DNA from: Sulfuricella sp.
GTDB lineage: Bacteria > Pseudomonadota > Gammaproteobacteria > Burkholderiales > Sulfuricellaceae
DNA: 7,025 bases
Assembly (NCBI GenBank): GCA_030696235.1
Contig: JAUYSN010000052.1
Span: 1 to 7,025, forward strand
Direction: 5' to 3'
Below the pieces are notes generated by a model, which did not search any database, was not told where the DNA came from, and was given only the letters and a program-made list of their open reading frames with translations. The position numbers were made by a program, and so were the translations under genes. Shown here piece after piece: positions 1 through 6,389 of this stretch; position 1 is the stretch's first letter; every line of letters starts with the position of its first letter.

Positions 1-1
1 C

Positions 2-877
2 GTGTCGCTCGACATCCGCCCGGGTCGAACGCTGGCGCTGGTCGGTGAATCCGGCTGCGGCAAGACCACGGTGGGCAAGAGCATCCTGCAGTTGATCCGC
101 CCCACTGCCGGCAGCGTGCGCTTTGCCGGCGATGAACTTACACAGTTGAAGGGCGCCGAACTGCGCGCCCGGCGTGCCAATTTTCAGATCGTATTCCAGG
201 ACCCTTATTCCTCGCTCGATCCGCGCATGCGGGTTGCAGACATCATCGAGGAGGGCATGGTAGCGTTGGGAGCAGCCACGAGCTCGGCCGATCGCCAGAA
301 TAGTATGGACCGCTTGCTGCAGCAGGTAGGGCTCTCACCCGACAGCAAGTACCGCTATCCTCATGAGTTTTCCGGCGGGCAGCGCCAGCGCATCGCCATT
401 GCACGCGCACTTGCGGTGAAGCCGCAGCTGATCGTGTGCGACGAACCGACCAGCGCGCTTGATGTCTCGGTGCAGGCGCAAATCCTCAACTTGCTCAAGG
501 GGCTGCAGGACGAACTGGGCCTGGCCTATCTGTTCATCACCCATAATCTGGCGGTGGTCGAGTATTTTGCCCACGAGGTGGCAGTGATGTATCTGGGGCG
601 GATCGTCGAACGGGGTACGGTGGAAGAGGTGATGCAGGCGCCGCGCCATCCCTATACCCGGGCGCTGCTTTCGGCCGTGCCGGTAGTGGATGCCGCTGCG
701 CGCCGTGAAATCATCCGGCTGGCCGGGGATTTGCCTTCGCCGGCGAACCCGCCGTCAGGTTGCCACTTTCACCCGCGCTGCCCGCAGGCCATGGCCGCAT
801 GCCGGCAAAGCTACCCGGCTGTGGCCGGCTTCAGCGCAACGCATAGTACCTGCTGTTATTTGTATTCGGAAAAGTAG
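2..877 (+). CDS. Oligopeptide/dipeptide-type ABC transporter ATP-binding protein, 5'-truncated by the window edge
   Basis: Cytoplasmic ATPase subunit that powers import of peptides or similar solutes (Dpp/Opp/Yej/Gsi group). The visible 291 residues hold a complete nucleotide-binding core: Walker A GESGCGKTT (15-23), Q-loop Gln66 in VFQDPYSSLDP, signature FSGGQRQR (123-130), Walker B LIVCDEPTSALD (143-154) with Asp147/Glu148, and switch His181 in ITHN. After the core comes the oligopeptide-transporter C-terminal extension (about 214-291), recognisable from HPYTRALLSAVP and GCHFHPRCP. It contains a cysteine set (C254, C260, C267, C284/C285) like the one that binds an Fe-S cluster in some DppD/DppF proteins. 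Walker A sits only 15 residues in, so the real start lies upstream; the GTG at position 2 is most likely an internal Val codon. The missing part could be about 40 residues (DppF/OppF-like) or a whole first ABC domain (YejF/GsiA-like fusion), and the window cannot say which. Substrate unknown. The TAG stop converges on mltD. Confidence 0.93.
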   Translation: MSLDIRPGRTLALVGESGCGKTTVGKSILQLIRPTAGSVRFAGDELTQLKGAELRARRANFQIVFQDPYSSLDPRMRVADIIEEGMVALGAATSSADRQNSMDRLLQQVGLSPDSKYRYPHEFSGGQRQRIAIARALAVKPQLIVCDEPTSALDVSVQAQILNLLKGLQDELGLAYLFITHNLAVVEYFAHEVAVMYLGRIVERGTVEEVMQAPRHPYTRALLSAVPVVDAAARREIIRLAGDLPSPANPPSGCHFHPRCPQAMAACRQSYPAVAGFSATHSTCCYLYSEK

Positions 878-881
878 CAAA

Positions 882-896
882 CCGGCTGGGCGCCGG
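882..896 (-). terminator. Possible terminator hairpin between convergent genes
   Basis: A 5-bp perfect GC stem (CCGGC/GCCGG) with a 5-nt loop lies in the 27-bp gap between the ABC ATPase stop and the mltD stop. Read leftward, the stem is followed by TTTGCTACTTTT, a mediocre T-rich tail that could serve mltD. Read rightward, no T-tract follows. The stem is short, so this is only a candidate. Confidence 0.3.
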
Positions 897-904
897 CAGA
901 TGAA

Positions 905-2590
905 TCAGCCCTTGCCGGGCAGCATCAGGGCAACTTTGTTGCCGGGGGTGAGGCCACGCTTGCCGGAAATATTGTTCCAGCGCTGGATATCGTTGGTCGC
1001 GACATTAAACCGCTTGGCGATGCTGGCTACGGTGTCGCCGCGGCGTACGGTGTAATAGTGCTGGCTGTGTTTCGCACTATTCGCAGCAGCTGGTTTCACA
1101 GGCTTAGCCTTGCTCGCCGCAGCTTGTTTAACAGGCTTGGTCTTGACCGCTGCAAGCTTGCGCTTGGTGAGGGTTTCCTGGCGGATTACCAATTTCTGGC
1201 CGTTGCTGAGGCGGTTGGACCTGAGATTGTTCAGGGCCTTGATTTGGGCCGCAGAGATTTTGTGGCGTTTGGCGATGCTGGCCAGGGTGTCGCCCTTCTT
1301 CACGGCATAAATCAGGCGGGATGAGACCGGCAACGGCCCGGTTTCTTCGGGTTCGATGGCCTGTTGTGCTTCGTCGAAGGCGGGAATCGCTGCTTCGTTG
1401 CGGCTGAGTGGCACCAGCAGAGTCTGGCCGGCAGACAGTTTGTTGCGCTTGGTGATGCTGTTGATCTCTTTTAGCCGGGCGACGCTGATGCTGAAGCGGC
1501 GCGCTACATTATCGATTTTTTCGCCGCGTGTCGGTGTGTAGGATTTCCAGGAAACCAGCGGCTTGTCATAGCTTTCCAGGTTGCTGGTAAAGGTATTGGC
1601 CTTGTCCACCGGCAGCAGCAAGGCGCGCGAACCCTTGGCGTTGATGACAGGCCGGTTGTACGCGGGGTTGAGCGAGACAAAGTCGTGCAGCGGCATTCCG
1701 GCCAGGCGCGCGGCGACGGCAAGGTCGATGTGCTGCGTGGTGGCTACGCTGACGAAATAGGGGCGGTTGGGGATAGGGGCGAGGGTCAGGTTTCTGGCCG
1801 CCGGGTCCATGATGATCTGCTTGACCGCCATCAGCTTGGGCAGGTAGTTGCGCGTCTCTGCCGGCATCGTCAGGCTGAGGTAGTCGGTGGGCAGACCCTT
1901 TTTCCTGTTTTTGGCGATGGCGCGCTGTACCGAGCCCTCGCCCCAGTTATAGGCGGCGAGCGCCAGTTCCCAGCTGCCGAACATGTCGTGGAGCTTTTGC
2001 AGGTAGTCCAGCGCCGCATCCGTCGCGGCGGTGACATCGCGGCGGCCGTCGTACCACCAGTTTTGCTCCAGGCCGAAGTACTTGCCGGTGGAAGGGATGA
2101 ATTGCCAGATGCCGGAGGCGTGGCTGGTGGAATAGGCTTTGGGATTGAAGGCGCTTTCTATCATCGGCAGCAGGGCGACTTCGGTCGGCATGCCGCGTTT
2201 CTCGACTTCTTCGACGATGTGGTACAGGTAGAGCTGGCTGCGCTCCACCATGCGTCTCACGTATTCAGGACGGTTGGCATACCAGGCAACATGGTTCTGC
2301 ACCAGGGGCGAATCCAGTTCCTGCAGGGCGAAACCATCGCGGATGCGTTCCCACAAGTCGACGGGCTCTTCCGAAGAAGCGACATTGAGGGGTTTTTTTG
2401 ATGGGGAGCCAAGAATTCCGGTGCTGGGCTGAAGCAGCAGAGGCGTCTCTGCTTCGGTCGTTTCGGCCAGTGCTTGTTTGACGGGTTGTTCGGAGAAATC
2501 GGGGCCAAGCAAGTCAGCTGCGCTTGCCGTCGGCAGAAGCAGCGCGAAAACGCTGGCCAGTGCCAGAATTATGGGGGGGATAAGACGCAT
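905..2590 (-). CDS. mltD: MltD-like lytic murein transglycosylase with three LysM domains
   Basis: Cleaves the MurNAc-GlcNAc bond of peptidoglycan to give 1,6-anhydromuropeptides, acting in the periplasm. The 561-residue product starts with a signal peptide (MRLIPP, hydrophobic 7-20, predicted cut after ASA24). It then has the family 1 transglycosylase domain (about 95-260): catalytic Glu145 in MIESAFNP, SGIWQFIPSTGKYFGL (159-174), AYNWGEG (213-219) and NYLPKLMAV (248-256). Three LysM peptidoglycan-binding modules follow, at about 348-394 (weakest), 427-470 and 511-558; the last two are joined by a Lys/Ala/Pro-rich linker. The frame stays open 61 residues upstream, but that stretch is Arg/Ser-rich and not MltD-like; the ATG at 2590 puts the signal peptide at the N-terminus. 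No clear Shine-Dalgarno precedes it. Unlike E. coli MltD (452 residues, lipoprotein, usually two LysM), there is no lipobox Cys after the signal peptide. gloB lies directly upstream, as in E. coli. Confidence 0.95.
   Translation of the reverse strand: MRLIPPIILALASVFALLLPTASAADLLGPDFSEQPVKQALAETTEAETPLLLQPSTGILGSPSKKPLNVASSEEPVDLWERIRDGFALQELDSPLVQNHVAWYANRPEYVRRMVERSQLYLYHIVEEVEKRGMPTEVALLPMIESAFNPKAYSTSHASGIWQFIPSTGKYFGLEQNWWYDGRRDVTAATDAALDYLQKLHDMFGSWELALAAYNWGEGSVQRAIAKNRKKGLPTDYLSLTMPAETRNYLPKLMAVKQIIMDPAARNLTLAPIPNRPYFVSVATTQHIDLAVAARLAGMPLHDFVSLNPAYNRPVINAKGSRALLLPVDKANTFTSNLESYDKPLVSWKSYTPTRGEKIDNVARRFSISVARLKEINSITKRNKLSAGQTLLVPLSRNEAAIPAFDEAQQAIEPEETGPLPVSSRLIYAVKKGDTLASIAKRHKISAAQIKALNNLRSNRLSNGQKLVIRQETLTKRKLAAVKTKPVKQAAASKAKPVKPAAANSAKHSQHYYTVRRGDTVASIAKRFNVATNDIQRWNNISGKRGLTPGNKVALMLPGKG
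1073..1138 (-). repeat. Two-copy 33-bp in-frame repeat in the MltD inter-LysM linker
   Basis: Two adjacent 11-codon units encode KPVKQAAASKA (residues 485-495) and KPVKPAAANSA (496-506). The DNA copies are similar but diverged. The result is a basic, flexible Lys-Pro/Ala tether between LysM2 and LysM3. A slippage or duplication origin is inferred. Confidence 0.6.
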
Positions 2591-2629
2591 GCTTGTTGTT
2601 GATTGTTCAGCGTGATTGAAACTCCGCCG

Positions 2630-2659
2630 ATGGTAGCCAAGAAACCCTTGCCGCGTCAA
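2630..2659 (-). promoter_or_regulatory. Predicted sigma70-type promoter of mltD
   Basis: On the minus strand, TTGACG (2659-2654; five of six consensus bases) and TACCAT (2635-2630; four of six) are separated by 18 nt. They lie in the 118-bp gap downstream of gloB. The implied transcription start near 2623 would give mltD a leader of about 33 nt. This suggests mltD can be transcribed independently of gloB. Consensus matching only. Confidence 0.4.
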
Positions 2660-2708
2660 GGAATATCTTCGTCTGCCGCGCCCTGACGGTAGCGGATAAT
2701 GCCTTGAA

Positions 2709-3470
2709 TTACAATCTATTTCTCCACTCTCTGACGGCGGTGAAGACCTTGACGGCCTCATCCAGCGGGCCACCGGAAAAATGGCTGGCCGCTTCTATCA
2801 CGGCCGGGTGTTCGCAGCGAAGGAAAGGGTTGGTGGCTTTTTCCAGGCTGATAGTGGAAGGCAGGGTGGGGCGGCCTTGTTCCCGGGTCTGGCGGTCGCG
2901 CGCTTCGCGCTCAAGAAGTTGGCGGTTGGCGGGTTCAACCTTCTTGGCAAAGCGGATGTTCTCCAGGGTGTATTCATGGGCACAATAGACCTGGGTATCG
3001 TCGGGCAGGGCGGCCAGTTTTTGCAGCGAGGCATGCATTTGCTCAGGGGTGCCCTCGAATAGCTTGCCGCAACCGCAGGTGAACAGCGTGTCGCCACAAA
3101 ACAGGGAATTTGCGCCATAATAGGCAACGTGGCCGGCGGTATGGCCTGGTACGTCAAGGACTGCGAATTCCACGCCCAGCTCCGGCAATCTCACCGTATC
3201 GCCCGTGCCGACCGGGTCGGTGATGCCTGGAATGGTTTCCTTGCGGGGGCCGTAAACCGGCACGGCAGCGTGTCTTAGGAGTGCTTCAATGCCGCCGGTA
3301 TGATCGCCGTGGTGGTGCGTGATCAGGATGGCGGCAAGGCGCAACCCGTGGTGTCCGAGATAGTCCAATACCGGCTCGGCGTCGCCGGGATCCACGACTG
3401 CGGCGTAGCGCCCGTCGCCAATCAGCCAGATGTAGTTATCCTCGAAAGCCAGAACAGGAATGATCTTCAT
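2709..3470 (-). CDS. gloB: Hydroxyacylglutathione hydrolase (glyoxalase II)
   Basis: Second enzyme of the glyoxalase pathway: hydrolyses S-D-lactoylglutathione to D-lactate and glutathione, completing methylglyoxal detoxification in the cytoplasm. The 253-residue protein has the metallo-beta-lactamase binuclear metal site: THHHGDH at 51-57 (His52, His54, Asp56, His57), His110 in PGHTAGH, Asp127 in FCGDTLF and His165 in CAHEYT. The C-terminal substrate-binding helical domain is present, with the typical NPFLR (214-218) and an EWRNRL ending. Length and N-terminus (MKIIPVLAFEDNYIWLI) fit GloB well, so the ATG at 3470 is secure, although no strong ribosome-binding site is seen. It reads away from the methyltransferase gene across only 25 bp and precedes mltD on the same strand, the order found in E. 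coli. Confidence 0.97.
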   Translation of the reverse strand: MKIIPVLAFEDNYIWLIGDGRYAAVVDPGDAEPVLDYLGHHGLRLAAILITHHHGDHTGGIEALLRHAAVPVYGPRKETIPGITDPVGTGDTVRLPELGVEFAVLDVPGHTAGHVAYYGANSLFCGDTLFTCGCGKLFEGTPEQMHASLQKLAALPDDTQVYCAHEYTLENIRFAKKVEPANRQLLEREARDRQTREQGRPTLPSTISLEKATNPFLRCEHPAVIEAASHFSGGPLDEAVKVFTAVREWRNRL

Positions 3471-3495
3471 GGCAATATGTTCGAATTAAGCTCGC

Positions 3496-4239
3496 ATGAT
3501 GTCAATGGATGAATGGTTAGCCACCCCGCTCGGGCGCTACCTGATCGAGCGCGAACAGGCCTATTTCGATCAGGTGGTGGCGGATATTTTCGGCTTTAAT
3601 GCGCTGCAAATCGGCTTCCCCCAGTCCGACCTGTTGCGTGCGAATCGCATGCCGAAGCGGTTCGCCGCCGCGCCGCAATTTTCGGAAAACGGGAAAGCGG
3701 AGATTAAATTACTGGCCGAGCCGGGGTGTTTGCCGATCGCCAGCCAGAGCATCGATTTGCTGCTGTTGCCCCACGTGCTGGAATTCAGCGCTCACCCTCA
3801 CCAGATTCTGCGTGAGGTGGAGCGGGTGCTGATGCCGGAGGGTCAGGTGATCATCAGCGGCTTCAACCCATTCAGTCTGTGGGGGCTGCCCCGGTTCCTG
3901 CCCAGTCACAAGCAGAATTACCCCTGGCATGGGAATTTTATTTCCCTGCCGCGCATCAAGGATTGGCTGGCCCTGCTGGGCTTTGATGTGGTGGCCGGCC
4001 GGATGTGCTGCTATGCGCCGCCGTTGCGCAGCGAACAATGGCTGCGGCGCTGCCGCTTCATGGAAGCCGCGGGCGACCGCTGGTGGGCGCTGGCGGGTGG
4101 TGTGTATTTCCTGCAGGCGAAAAAGAAGGTGGCCGGCATGCATTTGATCATGCCGAGCTGGAACAGAAATTCAGTGGCAAAAAAAGGGCTCGCCCCGGTG
4201 CCGCAGAAGATGATCAACAATAAAATATCTGAACAGTGA
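3496..4239 (+). CDS. Class I SAM-dependent methyltransferase-fold protein (YafS-like)
   Basis: Putative methyltransferase of unknown substrate, 247 residues. Evidence for the Methyltransf_11-type fold is the central block [17 protein letters not shown] (85-101), then [21 protein letters not shown] (105-125), which are typical post-I/II/III elements, and [15 protein letters not shown] (151-165). Motif I, normally a Gly-rich loop such as D-x-G-x-G-x-G, is here [10 protein letters not shown] (36-45) and lacks that pattern, so SAM binding is uncertain. The C-terminal ~35 residues (after [11 protein letters not shown]) are basic and likely disordered. Three in-frame ATGs cluster at 3496, 3499 and 3505 with no strong Shine-Dalgarno; the first is taken. 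The position between divergent gloB and rnhA equals yafS in E. coli. Its stop touches the rnhA start region, implying co-transcription and possibly coupled translation. Confidence 0.85.
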   Translation: MMSMDEWLATPLGRYLIEREQAYFDQVVADIFGFNALQIGFPQSDLLRANRMPKRFAAAPQFSENGKAEIKLLAEPGCLPIASQSIDLLLLPHVLEFSAHPHQILREVERVLMPEGQVIISGFNPFSLWGLPRFLPSHKQNYPWHGNFISLPRIKDWLALLGFDVVAGRMCCYAPPLRSEQWLRRCRFMEAAGDRWWALAGGVYFLQAKKKVAGMHLIMPSWNRNSVAKKGLAPVPQKMINNKISEQ

Positions 4240-4241
4240 AA

Positions 4242-4712
4242 ATGGTAGAAAACAAGGAAATTCCAGAGCTGCGGCGCAACATCGTGGAGATCTATACCGA
4301 TGGTGCCTGCAAGGGTAATCCCGGCGTGGGCGGCTGGGGTGCATGGCTGCGCTATTCCGGGCATGAAAAGGAGCTCTGCGGCGGCGAGAAGCTCACCACC
4401 AACAACCGCATGGAGCTGACCGCGGTGATCCGGGCGCTGGAAGCCTTGTCGCGCCCCTGCATCGTCCGGCTGCATACCGACTCGAAGTACGTGCAGAAAG
4501 GGATCAGCGAGTGGATTCATGCCTGGAAGCTGCGCGGCTGGCGCACTGCCGACAAGAAGCCGGTAAAGAACGATGACTTGTGGAAGCGGCTCGACGTGCT
4601 GGCCGCGCAGCACGAGATCGAGTGGCTGTGGATCAAGGGCCATGCCGGGCACGAAGGCAACGAACGGGCCGACAGGCTGGCCAACCGGGGCGTCGAAGAG
4701 TTAAAAGGGTAG
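4242..4712 (+). CDS. rnhA: Ribonuclease HI
   Basis: Endonuclease that cuts the RNA strand of RNA-DNA hybrids (R-loops, primers, stray ribonucleotides) using Mg2+. Counting from the ATG at 4242 (156 residues), the four catalytic carboxylates are Asp20 ([11 protein letters not shown]), Glu58 (NNRMELTA), Asp80 (LHTDSKYV) and Asp144 (NERADRLA), with the helper His134 in [10 protein letters not shown]. The basic protrusion [20 protein letters not shown] (95-114) marks the RNase HI type. The start is ambiguous. A GTG at 4236 overlaps the methyltransferase TGA as GTGA and adds two residues. The ATG at 4242 is 2 bp after that stop. A GTG at 4284 would give an E. coli-like N-terminus without the ~13-residue extension. 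None has a clear Shine-Dalgarno. dnaQ follows after 7 bp. Confidence 0.97.
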   Translation: MVENKEIPELRRNIVEIYTDGACKGNPGVGGWGAWLRYSGHEKELCGGEKLTTNNRMELTAVIRALEALSRPCIVRLHTDSKYVQKGISEWIHAWKLRGWRTADKKPVKNDDLWKRLDVLAAQHEIEWLWIKGHAGHEGNERADRLANRGVEELKG

Positions 4713-4719
4713 ATAAACC

Positions 4720-5427
4720 ATGCGGCAAATCATTCTGGATACCGAAACCACCGGCCTGGACGCCAATCTGGGGCACCGCATCATCGAGGTGGCCGCGGTT
4801 GAAATGATCAACCGGCGCTTGACGGGCAATCACTTCCATCAGTACCTCAACCCGCAACGCGAGATCGACCCGGGTGCGCAGCAGGTGCACGGCATCAGCC
4901 TGGAGTTTCTGCAGGACAAGCCGTTTTTTCGTGATATCGCCCAGGATTTTATCGAGTTCATCAGCGGCGCGGAGCTGATTATCCACAATGCGCCGTTCGA
5001 TATCGGGTTCCTCAACAGCGAGTTGAAGCTGATCGGGCTGGAGCCGGTCGGGAAATACAGCCCGGACGTGATCGACACCCTGAAAATGGCCAAGGATCTG
5101 CATCCGGGGCAGAAAAACAATCTGGATGCGTTGTGCCGCCGATATTTTGTGGACAATGCCAGCCGCACCCTGCACGGGGCCCTGCTGGATACCGAGCTGC
5201 TGGCCGAGGTTTATCTCGCCATGACGCGCGGACAGAACAGCCTGATGATCGAATCCGCTGAAGCGGGAGACCACCACGTCGACCTGGGTGGGGATATCGT
5301 GCCGCATGACCTGATGGTGCTGGCGGCCACACCAGACGAGATGGAGGCGCACCGTGCCTACCTGAGCGAGATCGACAAGGCCAGCAAGGGCGCCTGCCTG
5401 TGGCGGGCGCTTGAAAGCGGTGCCTGA
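4720..5427 (+). CDS. dnaQ: DNA polymerase III epsilon subunit (3'-5' proofreading exonuclease)
   Basis: Proofreading subunit of the replicative polymerase core; removes misincorporated nucleotides and binds the alpha subunit (DnaE). All DEDDh exonuclease residues are present in the 235-residue product: Asp7 and Glu9 (LDTETTGLD, Exo I), Asp94 (HNAPFDIGFLN, Exo II), and His152 and Asp157 (LHGALLDTELLAEVYLAMTRGQ, Exo III). The N-terminus MRQIILDTETTGLD starts like known DnaQ. After a linker of about 180-205, the C-terminal AHRAYLSEIDKASKGACLWR (210-229) corresponds to the alpha-binding tail of E. coli epsilon, which also ends in a CLWRA-like sequence. A good ribosome site (AAGGG at 4705-4709) lies 10 nt before the ATG. 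The gene is 7 bp downstream of rnhA on the same strand; in E. coli these two are divergent. Confidence 0.97.
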   Translation: MRQIILDTETTGLDANLGHRIIEVAAVEMINRRLTGNHFHQYLNPQREIDPGAQQVHGISLEFLQDKPFFRDIAQDFIEFISGAELIIHNAPFDIGFLNSELKLIGLEPVGKYSPDVIDTLKMAKDLHPGQKNNLDALCRRYFVDNASRTLHGALLDTELLAEVYLAMTRGQNSLMIESAEAGDHHVDLGGDIVPHDLMVLAATPDEMEAHRAYLSEIDKASKGACLWRALESGA

Positions 5428-5484
5428 TTGGCTCGGCGTCCATGTAAAAAGCAACGTGGATGGCAAGAAAAGGCGGAACAGGAC

Positions 5485-6156
5485 ATGACTGAATCGGATT
5501 GGCGGAATATAGCTCTCCTGGCGCTTTCCTGGCTGGGGTATTTCGCTATGCATTCGGCGCTGGCTTCGCTCTGGGCGAAAAGCTGGGTCGCCTTGCATTA
5601 TCCGGAGCGGATGCCGCTTTATCGGCTGAGCTTCAATATTCTTGCGGTGCTGATGCTGCTGCCGATACTCTGGCTGATGGTTCGCAATCCCGGCCCGACG
5701 CTATGGGCCTGGCAGGGTCTGGGTGCCTGGTTGGCGAACGGGCTGGCGCTGGCGGCGGTGTTCGGTTTCATGAAGTCGCTGAATTATTACGATACCCAGG
5801 AATTCATCGGAATGCGCCAGTGGAAATCACACACTCGGCGGGTGGAGGATCAGGAGGGCTTCCATCTTTCGCCATTCCATCGTTATGTGCGTCATCCGTG
5901 GTATTTCTTCGGGCTGGTGCTGATCTGGACACGCGACATGAATGCCGCAATGCTGTTGTCCAGCGTGATGATGACGGTTTATTTCATCATCGGTTCGCGG
6001 CTGGAGGAAGAGAAGCTGGTAGTCTATCACGGAGATGTCTACCGGCGCTATATGGAACGGGTGCCCGGCCTGATTCCCCTGCCCTGGAAGTCGCTCACGG
6101 CGAAGGAAGCCGCCGAGCTGGTAAAGGCGGCACAGCGGACATCGGAACGACCCTGA
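5485..6156 (+). CDS. Integral membrane protein, isoprenylcysteine carboxyl methyltransferase/NnrU-like family
   Basis: Inner-membrane protein of 223 residues; substrate and role unknown. Hydrophobic segments lie at about 7-29, 48-66, 78-95 and 139-171 (the last probably two passes). The signature is HRYVRHPWYFFGL (132-144), then SRLEEEKLVVYHGDVYRRYMERVPGLIPLP (171-200). In the ICMT/PEMT-like methyltransferases, the RHP-x-Y and EE-x-x-L...Y-x-x-Y-x-x-x-VP motifs form the SAM-binding region, so a membrane methyltransferase activity is plausible but not shown. The frame is open from a TTG at 5428 directly after the dnaQ stop; the ATG at 5485 is preferred because AAAAGG/GGCGG (5468-5476) lies 8-10 nt upstream and the extension is hydrophilic and unremarkable. 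It is the last gene of the rightward cluster and ends 5 bp from the convergent HMA-like gene. Confidence 0.8.
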   Translation: MTESDWRNIALLALSWLGYFAMHSALASLWAKSWVALHYPERMPLYRLSFNILAVLMLLPILWLMVRNPGPTLWAWQGLGAWLANGLALAAVFGFMKSLNYYDTQEFIGMRQWKSHTRRVEDQEGFHLSPFHRYVRHPWYFFGLVLIWTRDMNAAMLLSSVMMTVYFIIGSRLEEEKLVVYHGDVYRRYMERVPGLIPLPWKSLTAKEAAELVKAAQRTSERP

Positions 6157-6161
6157 ACCGC

Positions 6162-6389
6162 TTACAAGCCGACCTTGCTCGCCTCGATGCCGTGCTTGTC
6201 TACTTGCTCCATCACCTTGCCTGAGCTTACGGCATCGGGGTTGTAGGTGACCGTCATCATATGGGGGTGTTCCGGGCTGAAACATGCCGACACGACGCCC
6301 TCCATGTGGCTGATTTCATCCTCCAGCTGAGTCCGATCATTCATGGGAAGCTCAGGGTGCACGTTGATGAGAAAGTCTGTCAGATCCAT
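6162..6389 (-). CDS. Small HMA-like (ferredoxin-fold) protein lacking the CXXC metal site
   Basis: 75-residue cytoplasmic protein of unknown function. The pattern fits a beta-alpha-beta-beta-alpha-beta heavy-metal-associated fold: strand DFLINVHP (5-12), helix NDRTQLEDEISHMEGV (17-32), strands VVSACFSP (32-39) and HMMTVTYNP (43-51), helix SSGKVMEQVDKHG (55-67), and a final IEASKVG strand. The phrase VTYNPDAVSSGKVMEQV resembles the second half of CopZ/MerP-like domains. The usual M-x-C-x-x-C loop is replaced by NVHPELPMNDR, so canonical Cu(I)/Hg(II) binding is not expected; the single Cys36 and His11/41/43 are the only obvious ligands. An excellent ribosome site (AAGGAG, 6402-6397) lies 7 nt before the ATG, arguing that this short gene is real. 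It lies downstream of fumC on the same strand, 197 bp away, and its stop nearly meets the membrane protein gene. A similarity search is needed to confirm the family. Confidence 0.75.
   Translation of the reverse strand: MDLTDFLINVHPELPMNDRTQLEDEISHMEGVVSACFSPEHPHMMTVTYNPDAVSSGKVMEQVDKHGIEASKVGL

Noticed and set aside
1685..2401. 238-codon open frame antisense to mltD
   Set aside because: It lies opposite the conserved transglycosylase domain and has a low-complexity Gly/Val/Gln-rich translation typical of an antisense shadow.
2591..2773. 61-residue N-terminal extension of mltD
   Set aside because: It is Arg/Ser-rich, not MltD-like, would bury the signal peptide inside the protein, and overlaps the gloB 3' end and the predicted mltD promoter.
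4011..4652. 213-codon minus-strand open frame across the methyltransferase/rnhA junction
   Set aside because: It is antisense to two recognised genes, including the RNase HI catalytic motifs, and has no recognisable domain.
5428..5484. TTG start immediately after the dnaQ stop for the membrane protein
   Set aside because: It adds a hydrophilic 19-residue leader without family resemblance; the ATG at 5485 has a better ribosome-binding site.
4633..5598. 321-codon open frame antisense to dnaQ
   Set aside because: It covers the whole of dnaQ on the opposite strand, its translation is Gln/Arg/His-rich with no known motif, and dnaQ itself is certain. This is a GC-codon-bias shadow.
5499..6224. 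241-codon open frame overlapping the membrane protein gene in another + frame
   Set aside because: The Ala/Gly/Arg-rich translation lacks membrane segments or motifs, whereas the chosen frame has the RHPWY and VPGLIPLP signature.
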